DNA from: Lagopus muta
Taxonomy: Eukaryota > Chordata > Aves > Galliformes > Phasianidae
Direction of reading: 5' to 3'
Assembly (NCBI RefSeq): GCF_023343835.1
Contig: NC_064472.1
Coordinates: 14,623,469 to 14,687,468, forward strand
Length of the DNA: 64,000 nt
Numbering within the stretch: the stretch's first letter is position 1; every line of letters starts with the position of its first letter. This document shows positions 34,557-46,600 of the stretch, piece by piece. A program made the position numbers and the translations under genes. A model generated the notes under the pieces. That model was not told the DNA's origin. It made no database searches and saw nothing but the letters and a program-made list of their open reading frames with translations.

Positions 34557-34782
34557 TTGAAATGTTACTTGTTACCTACCAGACGTAGAACAGACTGTGT
34601 AGTTGGTGAGATCACTTGGTAAGGGGCTGTGTTATTTGTAGTTGTTACGCAACAGCCCACACATGTGATTGGAATCTTCCTGCTCTACATAATAATGCAC
34701 CTGCAGCTCTTATTCACTTATACCAGGAAGAGTTTTGTTTGCTGAGTTTGGTTTGATTTTTTCAAGATTTTTATTTATTTAT

Positions 34783-34804
34783 GTATATATATATATATAT
34801 ATAT
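34783..34804 (+). repeat. (TA)n microsatellite
   Basis: About 11 TA units next to a TTTATTTATTTATG stretch, likely polymorphic. It accounts for the Tyr-Ile repeats in minus-strand ORFs here. Confidence 0.95.
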
Positions 34805-36130
34805 GTAAAAAATTCCACTAAAAGGAACGCAGTCACCACATATTCCTTGTTTGTGCTCCATCCAGTCCTCCCTCGGACACGCTGCTGCAAGTTGCATGCT
34901 GGGGATGGGCACCCTGACACGTTCCCCAGGTGGATATGCAGCTGACTGCTCTCCAGAGGACATCTCTCACCCCCACTGTCATCGCCTCTGTCACTGCCTG
35001 CCCTCACACTGTCCAGCGGTTCCTGTCCACTGGGTACCTGGATGGGACAACACTATCACACATTTGTATTTACCAATGTGGGGCAGCAAGGACATTTACT
35101 TTGGCAAGTGAATTTATTACCTTAGTTCCTGGCATTACCTGTTTCCTGGCTCTGGAAAACTGTTTGCAATAGCAGCTCTCTTTTTGTAGCTCTTAAGCCC
35201 TGGACTGTTTCATCATTTTGGGCCAGCTAGCAGGAAGTGAGTGATTGGCTATTTAACCATGCAATTCCCTGCCTGGAAACACCGAGTTTGAAATGAGCTC
35301 CTCTCTAGAACCATGTTTTTTCTTACAAAACTGCATTTCATCCCAGCTTTCCCCATCTAGCTCTACTTCTTCCACTTTGAAGATTTTATCTTTGAGCACA
35401 CTTATCTGGCCCATTTTCTCTCTCTTTTTTTTTTTTAAGCAACACTACACCTTTTAATGTATGTTTCAATTGTTATTTATTTATTTCTTTATTTATCTGA
35501 AGATTAAGTAAGCACCTAGTGAGATTACTAATGCATGTAAAGCATTGGAAGATCAGGGTAGCTGAGCTAAGTGCAGATGACTCATGGAAACAGCAATCGA
35601 GAGAGAAAAGAGCACTTGTCGGGAAGAAGTTTTACTCTCAGTTTTACTGTGATAAATTAAGAAGGTATGCAACTTCTGATAGCATTAAAATGTTCTTTAT
35701 GCACATCCCAGGACACTTCTGTTCAGCTGTTTGTATTTGGAGAGCAAGCAGTAACTAACAGAGGAGGTCTGACTAACACCGTGAGCCACTGTCACTCACG
35801 CCCTCAAAAGAAGTGGCTGTCAGGCAGCAGACAGATTGGTAATGCATTTTCTCCTGTATACAAACATGGAAAATTTTATTGGAAACTGTTCTCATTACAC
35901 AGGGAAAATCTCTATTTGTTGCTTTTCCAGATGTAATTACGTCAGTGCGCCAGATCAGCTAGAACCTGAACTGAAAGCTCAAGCTTTCATCTTCATCAAT
36001 AAGGTCACTTCTGCCAGGGAAACTGGCATGCTGTCCTTGCACGAGTAAACTCCTTTTGTGCCAGAGAAACAGCACTCCCTACCTCAATCAGTGCTGCTCC
36101 TTCTGAGATGTGTCCCCGCACCGCATGGTG

Positions 36131-36151
36131 CAGCAGCAGCAGCAGCAGCAG
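36131..36151 (+). repeat. (CAG)7 microsatellite
   Basis: Seven perfect CAG units in intergenic DNA. They are not in a supported coding frame. Confidence 0.95.
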
Positions 36152-38094
36152 GAGGTCACTAGCAGGGCACTCTGCTATCATCGCCTCACTCACCTTCACC
36201 TATGCACTTGAAACCTTTCATCCTTCATGGGAGCACTGTGTGTACACTATCTGGCAATGCAAACACTCTCTAAAGGGCAGTCCTCAGCAAGCCAGAGAGG
36301 TAGAACAGACAGGTATAAGAAAAGTACACAAGGTGACTCTGTCCTTGATATTTTGGATTTTTTTTTTATACCCTGTTCCATCATGTCACTGTCTTCCATG
36401 GGAGATGCACCTATGGTCTTCTGCATAATCACTTTGGGCAGATTCTCATTGAATACTCAGAAGGTGCTGAGTTCAAGGCATTTTCTACCTTCAACAAAAT
36501 ACCTTTTGTACACAACTGATAGCACGTTTGTAAACAGCTGCTGAAGACAAAAAAACATTGTTCAACTTTTTTTGCAGCCATTTGTTCATTGGAAGGAGAG
36601 GGAATGCCAGTGTTCTTGATGACTACAAAGACACTGCATTTTTTTGCCAACCCAGACATCAGGGAACCAAAGAAATGTGCCAACATTAATCTTCTTGAAA
36701 TAAAGCAGTGAGAGTGTCATTTCCTTTAAACTGAGTCACAGTCAGACTGGTATTCTTATCTGAGATGAAATCACAGGGATATCATGCCTCATAGGGAATC
36801 TTCTCCTTTTTTCCAGAGGACAGAATTTTCTGTATAGCAGATGACAGTTTTTGCACTCAGGAAGTGCTGAAGAACATAACCCCACACCACAAACCAAAGT
36901 CAGGGTTCCCCTTTGTTAATGCTGCCCGCTCCTTCTGTGCACTGCGTGCGTAGGGACAGCAGCTGCACATCCTGCATACATCTTGAGAATAGGCAGAGTG
37001 AGTCTGCTGAAGTAAAGGACAGAGTGACCCCGACCTTCATGGATGTTGTAAATAACTGACGGCCTTGTTATGTCAGCTGCCTTGGTCTTCTTTCTTTCGC
37101 ACTGCTCCTCTATCAGAACTCTCAGCCACCAACCTTTTGGGCTCTCTTTGAGATTTGTTGTGAAGGAACAGAGAAGAGATCTAAGAAACCACCCTGTGAA
37201 ACATACCTGTTCAGGAACCTCTGCTGAATGCTTTGCAGTTCCTAGGGGGAAAAATGACTAAAACTGAAATAAGATCACAACCTTGGCAGCACGAGGAATG
37301 CCCCAGGTACACTGACAACATTTATTGGGCAAAGAAACAGTGTCTGTGATGTAAATAGCAGCAGAGCGTATAGTCTGACTTACAGAAGCAGGCTGCTTAT
37401 GCAGATCTACTGCTACAGATGTTTTCTGCCAGTTGGTTTTGGTTAAACATATCTATTTTTGCAAACAAATAGATTTAAAACTTTTGTTGAAAGGAATATA
37501 GCATCATTTATTTTAATTAGTTCTCAATATTCTGAACATTTCCTTAAAATTGGATTAAACGTTTTGCTAAGTAGTAGTATAACATACAAATGCAAGCACT
37601 GCTTATCTTTAATGTTACAAGGTATAAGCAAAATAAAGCAATTCTACAGTGCAACATTCCAATTTACAACTCAGTGTAGATAACACGGAATTTGAGGAAT
37701 TATAAGATCCAAAGGTACAAATTCAATATTTTGAGGAAAATCTTACTCCTGTTTTCTTCTTTTTTCCTTTCTTTCTCTTTGTAATAAATACTACTCTCAC
37801 AGTACTTCCTTTGTTCCAGCACAAGGTCTGCCTGCAGCAGAAAACAAAACTCAACCTGTGGGCTTGAATTACTGCTGACCAAAGCCTGTGTTATGACACA
37901 GTCTCACATATACTCACAGTACCAGATTTCTTCCGCTGTGGCTAAATTTATGTAACTGACATAATTTAGATCAGTTGAACTAGTTAACATGAAATGTACT
38001 CTTCAAATGTATTTCATCACCTACTTCAATTTTGATAGCAGCTGATGTAGCACATCCACGTATACATTCAAAATTAACAGCATGCTAACATTTT

Positions 38095-38590
38095 GGAATG
38101 CTGTGTCCAGACGCGGAGTCTTCAGTACAGTAGGAGAGACATGGACCTGTTGGAGTGTGTCCAGATGAGGGCCACAGAAACGATCCGAGGGATGGAAGAC
38201 TCTCCCTTACGAGGACAGGCTGAGAGAGCTGTGGCTGTTCAGCCTGGAGAAGAGAAGGATGCAAAGTGACCTGAGAGTGGCCTTTCAGAATCTGAAGAGT
38301 GGGGCAGAAGAAGGAAGGGGATAGCAGGGTCTGTTGTGATAGGATGAGCAAACTAAAAGAGGGAGGGCTTAAATTGGATGTAAGAAAGAGGTTTACTTCA
38401 ATAAGGGTGGTGAGATGCTGGAACAGGTTGCCCAGGGAGATGGTAGACAACCTGTCCCTGGAGACATTCAAGATCAGGCTAGACAGGGCTCTGAGCACCC
38501 CGATCTAGCTGTAGATGTCCCTGTTCATTGCAGTTGGACTAGATGACCGTTAAAGCTCCCTTTCAACTCAAACAATTCTGTGATTGTTAT
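38095..38590 (+). mobile_element. CR1 LINE 3' fragment
   Basis: Plus-oriented: GAATGCTGTGTCCAGACGCG, CTGTTCAGCCTGGAGAAGAG, GGAACAGGTTGCCCAGGGAG, ending in an AACAATTCTGTGATTGTT tail. It is the same subfamily as the minus copy at 32,596-33,010 (shared CCCGATCTAGCTGTAGATG). Confidence 0.93.
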
Positions 38591-40754
38591 TTCCTTCAGA
38601 TTGAATTTTAGCCCCTTTCCCTCCATGTCTCTTTCTTGGACTTTATTTCCATCTGCATTTTCCATTTTCCATCCTCAAATAAATAAATAAATAAATAAAT
38701 GTTTTGATTTAATTTGAACGTTCCTTGGAGCATGGCATCTATGATGAGGAATTCACTTATCAGTAACTGATTGAAGGTACATGGTCATTAATACAACATA
38801 CTTTACTGCAGAAAAACTGTATCAGCAGTTCTGTGTAAATAAAGATTAGATTTTCAACCAGAATGTAGCCTGATAAGAAACATGTTCATTTTGTCTGAGA
38901 AGGCCACCAGGAAATTAAAAGCCATCTTGTTTCTGGGGCACTGGGGAGAAGAAACATTCAAACATTTTAAACTTGGCATTGGTTCGTACCTACTTTTTGT
39001 GATAGATACTCAGTAGAGCAGGAAAAGAAATCAGCACCACCGCTTTATTAAACTTCAAAAGTACAACTTCCTAACATGTGGAAATAGTTCAGATTAGTGC
39101 AACAGATGAACAATAATTTAGTGATATGTAATGCATATTGCAAATGAAATTACTACCTTGAGTTTGGTAAGAACTTTTTGGTATAATTCACATAATTTTG
39201 GTACTTCATTTATACTGTATGCGGTCAAAAAGAAATTCATTAGGATGCATTCTTAGAGCTGATTTGTTTTTGCCATAGTTTTGCTACATTTGGTGGTTAT
39301 CGGTGTTGAGCTGAGAAATCAGTACAGCTGAAATGCAAAATACGTAAGAAAACGCAGAAATTCATTTGTAATAAGGAGGTGCCCTAGGGACTGAAACAAA
39401 TATTTCTCTTCCCTGCTCAAATCTGGCTGCCCACAAACTACAAGTCAGCTCACCTTAACAAGCTGTCCATGGCCTGAGATAAAGGCAGGAGACTGACTTG
39501 TCTGTTCAGAGCAGAGGGAAAAGAGGTCACATGTGACAAGTGCTCTGTACTGTCCTGAACTCATTTCTCTATGTGGCACTCATGTATTGCTGCAGTTGAA
39601 ATGGTGTAAGAGCACGATTAGAAAAACTGTTTTGGAATGCAGCTGAAAATAATTGTTAAAAAATCTGCTAGAAATTCAGAAAAGCAAAACATGTACTTTT
39701 AAATCACTTGAGATCTACATGTCATCAGTTCTTTCGGCATAGCAAGAATGATAAATCATTTCAAGTGAGAAGCAAGCATCTCACAGTACAGCATCAGTCA
39801 GTATAGCTGTAATTTAGAAAAGAGAAAGTGTAATTCTCTACTTTATGCCGATATACATTTCACTTTGCAGCAAACATGGATAAACCACAAATAAGACAGG
39901 AATCAGGAACACAGAAGATGTTTGTTCTACAGCATTGAAATGATCACTTCTGGCAGAAAAGATACTCATTACTTGTGTTTCACAGCCTGAAGTTTAAAAT
40001 GGAGTTCAGAAGTAAATGAGCATGCAGCACTCCTCCTCCACTAAATCACCACACCTTTGGATAAAGGACAGATATTCAGTTCCTGCTTTGAGAGCTGTAA
40101 TGCCAGACACTGCTGACACTGTTTCTGGGAAACTTTCACACACTAAGCAGGACAGAGATCCACAGTGACAATATTCCCTTGAAGGTTGTCCTGCTTTTGC
40201 ATTCTTCCTTCCAAGAAACAAACGAACAACAAACAAACAAAAAGCCCACCATCTTTATTAATTGCAGAACAGAGGCTAATCAGGTCTACTGTACAGTCAC
40301 ACAAATTTCTGTAAGCATAGATTTCCAGCTTGAGAAAAACAAACAGGGCAGCAACTGCTCTTCTTGAAGGAAGGCACATTTTAAAATGGTGTAACACTTT
40401 CCATACAAAGCTGAGTGCGCTCCAGAGAGCCTTTAGAACTCTGTAGTCTTACAAGGTCTCTGGTAGCTAGCCATCAGCTCTTTCTTCTCTTTTTTTTTTT
40501 TCTTTAATTTTTAGTACTTTGTCCTAATATAAACCCAGTATAAGTTAAGTAATGCTAAACATAAACACATCACCTGATCATTGTACCTTTTGGTAAGTTC
40601 AGCACATGCCAGCCCACCTGAGCTCTTCCATAAAAATATTCCCTTACACCACCTGTTGATCACTAACTTAATTATAATAATTAAGACCCATCTCCTTAGT
40701 GGGCAATGAAGTTCAGTGAAAACCAAACTAAACCCACTTTTAATAGACATTTCT
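38591..40754. other. Intergenic AT-rich DNA, nothing recognised
   Basis: Apart from an (AAAT)n run at 38,677-38,700 I see no gene, known repeat or RNA. Confidence 0.45.
38677..38700 (+). repeat. (AAAT)n microsatellite
   Basis: About six AAAT units shortly after the CR1 tail ending at 38,590. Confidence 0.9.
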
Positions 40755-42500
40755 GGAATCATAGAATGACAGACTAGTTTGGGTTGGAAGGGACCTTACA
40801 GCCCACCCATTTCAAACTCCTGCCATGAGCAGGGCTGCCCCCCACCAGCTCAGGCTTCCCTAGGGCCCCAGGCACCCCGACCTCGAGCACCTCCAGGGAT
40901 GGGGCACCCACAGCTCTCTGGGCAGCTGAGCCAGCACCACAACGCCCATGTAGCAGAAGATCTCTTCCTTGTTTCTAGTCTAAATCTACCTTCTTTCAGC
41001 TAAAAGCCCTTACTCCTTGTTCTATCACTACACTCGCTGGCAAGTCTCTCCCCAACTTTTCTGTACTCCCTTTCAGTACTGAAGGCCTCAATGAGGACAG
41101 CAGTTCCCTAAGGGGCACAGAAGGCATGGTGTGGCAGTTCACGCAGGAAGTGTGGCCACAGCCCAGCAGGCAGCCCGCTCCCTGTCTCTTCTGAGAGCAG
41201 CAGGGAGCTGCGCTCCGTTGAAACAAACGTGGTGACCACCTGCCACAATGGTTGAGCTCAGGCAGAAGCACAGGCTGGAGGGCCACAGCTTCTCTGGGCT
41301 GACGCATGGACCCAGACAGAGCTCCAAGGAAAGACAGAGCTGCACAGACTTCCAGCTGTGGCAAACTCCAGAATCCAGAGTCCTTCTAGAGCCTGAGGGA
41401 AGGAAATGTCACAGCTGCAAGTGTGCCCAGCTCGATGAACTTTCAGAGGAAGTGGCCAGGTTGTGTGAGGAAATCACCAGGCAGCATAGTTTCTGTGAAT
41501 CGGAGACAGACTGATGTATGGTGTTGTTCAGTGACACAGACAACCCTGTCTTAAGTCCCTGCAAGAGGAAGGTAAGCTGGCTTCCAACTTTAAGGAGACA
41601 AACAGCAAAAACAGGCATGAGAAAGGAAACTGAAACCTCCTGTCTGCTGGGAGCAGGAGTCATTGTCTCCCTCTTGTCCCCCGGGTGTCCCTTATGCAAC
41701 AAAGCTCTGGGGATGGAAAGATGAGAGGTGATGGTTCAGAACTGGAAAAGGACAATCCTGTAAAGTTGGTGCAACCAAATACCCCAGTCAAAACCAGTGA
41801 CACCAAAGAACAGACCTCCTTCTGGCCTTCCAGTACTTAAAGGGATCCTATAGACAGGAGTTAAATTGACTTTTAACACAGGCAGATAGTGATAACCAAG
41901 GGGGAATGGTTTTAACTAAAATAAGGTATATTTAGATCAGATGTTAGGGCAAAACTCTTTACTCAGCGGGTGGTGAAGCACTGGCACGGGCTGCACAGAG
42001 AAGCTGCGGATGCCCCAACCCTGCGGAGGCATGGAAGGCCAAGGTGGATGGGGGGCTGGGCAGCCTGATCTGATGGGTGGCAACCCTCCCCACAGCAGGG
42101 ACTGGAACTGCATAATCTTTGAGGTCCCTTCTAATCCAAGCCATTCTATACTTCTATGATTGAGGCCTCCAAGAGCCCTGTCTTCTCCAAGCTAAACAAG
42201 CACAGCTCCCTCAGCCTTTCTTCATAGGAAGTGTTTCAGCCCCCTGATCATCTCTGTGACCTTGCCCAGGACCTGCTCCAACAGCTCCAAATCTCTCTTC
42301 TGGGGGCCTCAGACTACATGAAGTACTCCAGGTGAGGCCTCTCCAGAGCAGAGCTGGGGGGGGAGGGAATCACCTTCCTGTCCCTGCTGTCCACCCCTCT
42401 TTTGAAGCAGCCCAGAGTACTGCTGGCCATTTGGGTAGCAAGGACACACTGCTGGTTCATGTTCAGCTTTTCATCCACCAGGGCTCCCAATTCCTTTCAA
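40755..42500 (-). mobile_element. CR1 LINE (minus) split by a nested insertion
   Basis: Two minus-oriented CR1 pieces, 40,755-41,089 and 42,163-42,500, are collinear: the left piece breaks off at CTGAAGGCCTC and the right piece resumes at AGGCCTCCAAGAGCCC with the next part of the consensus. The shared AGGCCTC (41,083-41,089 and 42,163-42,169) looks like a 7-bp target-site duplication flanking the inserted element. Confidence 0.8.
41090..42162 (+). mobile_element. CR1 LINE (plus), internally deleted, with ORF1 remnant, nested in another CR1
   Basis: The inserted 1.07 kb element has a CR1 3' end (about 41,820-42,162, finishing CCATTCTATACTTCTATG). It is joined to 5' material that encodes an ORF1-like peptide: the frame at 41,248-41,514 includes CHSCKCAQLDELSEEVARL, a CxxC cluster followed by a Leu-rich coiled-coil segment as in avian CR1 ORF1. 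The ORF2 reverse-transcriptase region between them is missing. The frame stops at 41,514, so no intact ORF1 remains. Confidence 0.7.
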
Positions 42501-43038
42501 ACAACCTTCTACTTTGAGACATTTTCTGAAAAATTCTGTTAGAAAAACACTTTTACTTGGAATAGCTCACAGTGTCAACTTATGACCCTGCTGCATAACC
42601 ATAGCTACTGTTACCAATCTGCAACATACGCATATTTTTCTTTAAGAAACTTATTTATGAGGAAAGTTCTATTTTGCTGTAACAATAATGCATTTTACTT
42701 TGCAGTAAGGTTGATACTGCACCTAAGGGAAAATGCAGTGTATTAGTAAAGTAGTAAAGTCTTTAGTCAAAATTTGAAGCGATTTTTATTTTCTTGCAAC
42801 TTCCAGAATCTTCCTTAAAGCTTACGTTTTACTATAATAAGCAAGTTTCCCCTACATACGCCTTAAATATTTACTTAAGTTCCCTACCTCCAATTTAAGT
42901 ATTCATAATTATAATATATTTTAAATTAAGCACTTCAGTTGACACATATAATAATGTAACCACTGTCCTCTCCCTTTCTAATTATTAGCAGCCAGTAACT
43001 GTCTGTAAACTGGGTCAAGTAACAACAGTGGAACAGAA

Positions 43039-43631
43039 TTTATTATAAACATTGTATTATAATAGTGCTCAAATTGATGTAGACCCACAGCTTCATGTTC
43101 TGAAATACAAATAGCATTTCTTTTAAAACTGCTGAATACCAGAGCCCAGCAGGAAAACAAATAACTTACTTCAAAAGCCTAATGGTGTTTTTCAGAAGTG
43201 TGATAAACTACCAAATTCAAGTACTTAGCATCTATATATAACTTTTCATTTTTAAAGTACAATACAAATGCTATCTAGATGAAATGTAGGCAGACTCCAA
43301 ATCCAGAATGTATGGTGATCAAATGAATGGCACCAGCAGAATATAATGTAATTACTACAGTGACATTAAGTACTTCATTAATCAGTACTTCATTAGAAGC
43401 TAGCTATATATGAATAGTAATGGAAGACCAGGTAATTTACAAGGGGAATGTACAGATACGAAATGTTAATGCCACCTATGGAACAAGTTACTGTGATCAC
43501 AAGGAACTGACATAGGAGCTCTAATGGCTTCAAATGCCTGACTTGGAACTTGCAGGAAACATAAGGAAACCATTCCAGTGACAAGCACGGCCTGTTTCAA
43601 GTGTGTTACAGAAGACTAAGATACATCATCC
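43039..43631 (-). other. TMEM267: TMEM267 3' UTR (end uncertain)
   Basis: Non-coding sequence after the stop. Minus-strand AATAAA occurs at 43,044-43,039 and again at 42,790-42,785. Either may end the transcript. Confidence 0.45.
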
Positions 43632-46600
43632 TTATACATCAATGTGGATTCCATGTTTTATAGACATTAATTCTCTAGTTCCCGTTAAATACATAATAAA
43701 TGAGCATAGATGAGGTAAAGACGCTGTAATTGCCACATAGAGCCAGTATGGCAAAGGAGGAGTTTTTCCAAATGGGCAGATCCAGAGGCCGTGACGAATC
43801 CCATCACGGATGTGATGAGAAGTCCAGGATATAAACAACATCCAAGGAAGAAAGCACCATGAGTCCTTAAGCCTAAAAAGGTGCATAATAAGCTTTAATG
43901 TCAGAGCCACAACAGGAATCACAGTAGAACAATGAAGGAATGGTCTCCGGGGAAGACTCAGAGCAGCCTGCAGAAAAGAAGAATGTAATTGCAATGGCTA
44001 CAGTCATGACAAGGAAGATTTCATGTGCGCTTACATGTGTAATGCCATATGGCTAAGTGGAAGTGCAAAGAAAAACGTATCATTCCTTTCCACTGTGGTT
44101 GATCAAAATCAACAACGTGAACAGTCAAGCAAGCAGCAGGGCTGAAGGTGCTGGGACAAGCTTTTCTCTGTTGTCTGGATCACACATCCTGCTAAGCAAT
44201 ATACTAATGGAAAAAGGAAGGGAGAGGTATAAAATATGCAATTTGTCATTTAGTCACAGGGCATACTGGAACCTATATAGTAGGCTGCACTGTACTGATT
44301 ATATATACTTAAGATAATAAAAAGGAAGACAACCATACAATGGGCTTGAAATATTTAATGTGATCTATTGGTATTTATTTTCAAAAAGCACATCCTGTAT
44401 TACATTTAATTTACTACCTGTAAAGTTCTAGTTTGACTATATCTAATAGAGACACAGTTTCCAATATAATAAAAAATACTGAAGTTATATGTATTTCATT
44501 TGCCTTGACGTAGCATTCTTCATAAGCAGAGAAATGGAACAATCAGAATCTATTATGTGAATCATTTCTGATTTTAATTAACAGTTTGTTTAATGTTAAT
44601 TCAGGAGAAAGCCTGATTTGGGGTTTTAATTAAGATGATGTCCAGCTAGTGAGATAACATACTACTGAAGATATCAGATTTAAGAAATGATAGTTATCAA
44701 TTAAAAACGTACCCGAGAAAACACTATGGATGTACTTATTAGCAACAGTTATAATCACTTCCACAAACTCAAAGGACACAAAAAAATTCTGTATTTCAGA
44801 AACGAGTAAGTTGATTCATTATGTAAGTACAAGGGAAATGATAACATTTTACTGAAAGACTGATGACAGGACTAAAAACTTCACAAATACAAAGCAGAAC
44901 AACAACAAAAAACATCTCAACCTTTTAATTATAAGGGTGTAGGCCCAAATTCTTTAAGTTGGTACAATGGGTATGTTTTCTACAGATTTATTTTTGTTTC
45001 ATGCAAGCAGACCGCTAGGGGATTAAAGTGCAACCATCTTGTGATGGGGAAACTGTCATCTACCCTATAAAGACAGTCAGATTTTTGTTACTGACTAAAA
45101 ACCCCTATTTTGTAATTGCAGTACAGTCTTTAGGCTCCCAAAATGCTGTAGCTGAAATTCTCAGAGAAGAACAGTCCGTTATCTCTTTCGTTCTTCTTCT
45201 CCTATGAAGAAAGGCTGAGGGAGCTGAGAGGGAGCTGAACTTATTGAGCTTGGAGAAGGCCCTGGGGTAACCTCACTGCAGCCCTCCAACACTTAAAGGG
45301 AGCTTCAAGGCAGGAGGAAGACTGACTTTTTCCATAGGCAGACAGTGAGAGGACAAGGCGAAACATTTTTTAACTGAAAGAGATTCAGGTTAGATGTGAA
45401 GAGGAAACTTTGCTCAGAAGGATGTGAGGCATAGGCTGCCCACAGAAGCTGTACATGTCCCAACTCTGGAGATGTTCAAAGACAAGTTGGATGGAGCCCT
45501 GGGCAGCCGGAGCTGGTAGGCGGCAGCCATGCCCATGGAAGGGGCTGGAACTGGATTTTTTTTAAGGTCCATTCCAACCCAACCCATTCCATTTTGTGAT
45601 TCTATGATTTTACATTAATACCCTTAACTTGCTAGGCCCAGGAGAGAGAGAAATGTTCTCTTTGGCAATATAAGCTACTATACTTTTTCTCCTACCAGTC
45701 AATTTAGTTGGCCAGATTGAGACAGTTGTTTGCCATGAGAGAGACTGGGCTGCAGTTGCAAATAGGATCTATTCATAACATAAATGACCTTTTTCATATA
45801 TCTAACGTTCAGCTAGTTGCAAAATCTTCCTTGAAGTCCGGCTCCCCCAGTCCCTCTCACAACCACAGTGAGGTGGAGACAGGAGACTCAAAGCACACGT
45901 GGAACAACCCAACGAAACTCTACTTTAATGCTCATGAGGATAGCAATGAATTTATTTAATGACATGGGCTTCAGCACTCATATTCTGTGATTCTTCAGAA
46001 GCCCGAGGTCATTAGTATCGAGTCCATATTTGTAAATTCAATCTAAAATTGTGTGTGTGCAAAGCTTATTCTCCAGAAATGCTCCACTGCAGCCTGGACT
46101 GAGTCAGCAGTGGCTTAATAAACATCTGTTATGCATGTTTGCCAGTACAAAAGCCTATGTGTCACTAGCTGCATTTTCTACACTTTCACAAGCTGGTAAT
46201 TTTTAATTAGCAAGCTAGCAATTTCCACACATCTATTCTGCAACACGAGTATTTGAACTACAGGACTGGTGGAGACTTCTCATGCACGTCATGCCTGTAT
46301 CACATTTAACCCCTAATGTCACCCTAGTTTACCAGCAAAGCTGAACACGATGGCAGGTTCAGTAATTCTCAGACTTTTGTACCTTTGTGTGTGATTATAG
46401 AGTGAAAACTACCTGGAATATGCTGGAGTACAAATTCTAGGAAGTCTTTGTAGGCTTCGCACTTATTACCAAAGACAATGTGGGCAAAAGGTCATACCAA
46501 ATGTTACTTGGTACACAAGTATTTATCAGTGTACTGAGTATAAATCATATAAATACACAGGTGACTGTTTACCCTAAGTACTCCAGAAAAAATGATGAAA

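Larger units (their letters stand above)
34557..38094. other. Intergenic DNA with simple repeats, no gene recognised
   Basis: Contains a (TA)n run at 34,783-34,804 and a (CAG)7 run at 36,131-36,151. No exon with supportable splice sites or known homology was found. Several ORFs of 60-106 codons are not convincing. Confidence 0.45.

Noticed and set aside
34557-35300. Possible LTR between the CR1 cluster and 35.3 kb (ATTGG box, TTACGCAACAG segment)
   Set aside because: There is a loose resemblance to avian retroviral LTR style, but I could not find paired ends, a poly(A) signal in place or a duplicate copy in the window, so it is not called.
36131-36151. (CAG)7 as a possible polyglutamine-coding or expansion locus
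   Set aside because: It is in intergenic DNA with no supported exon, and seven units is short.
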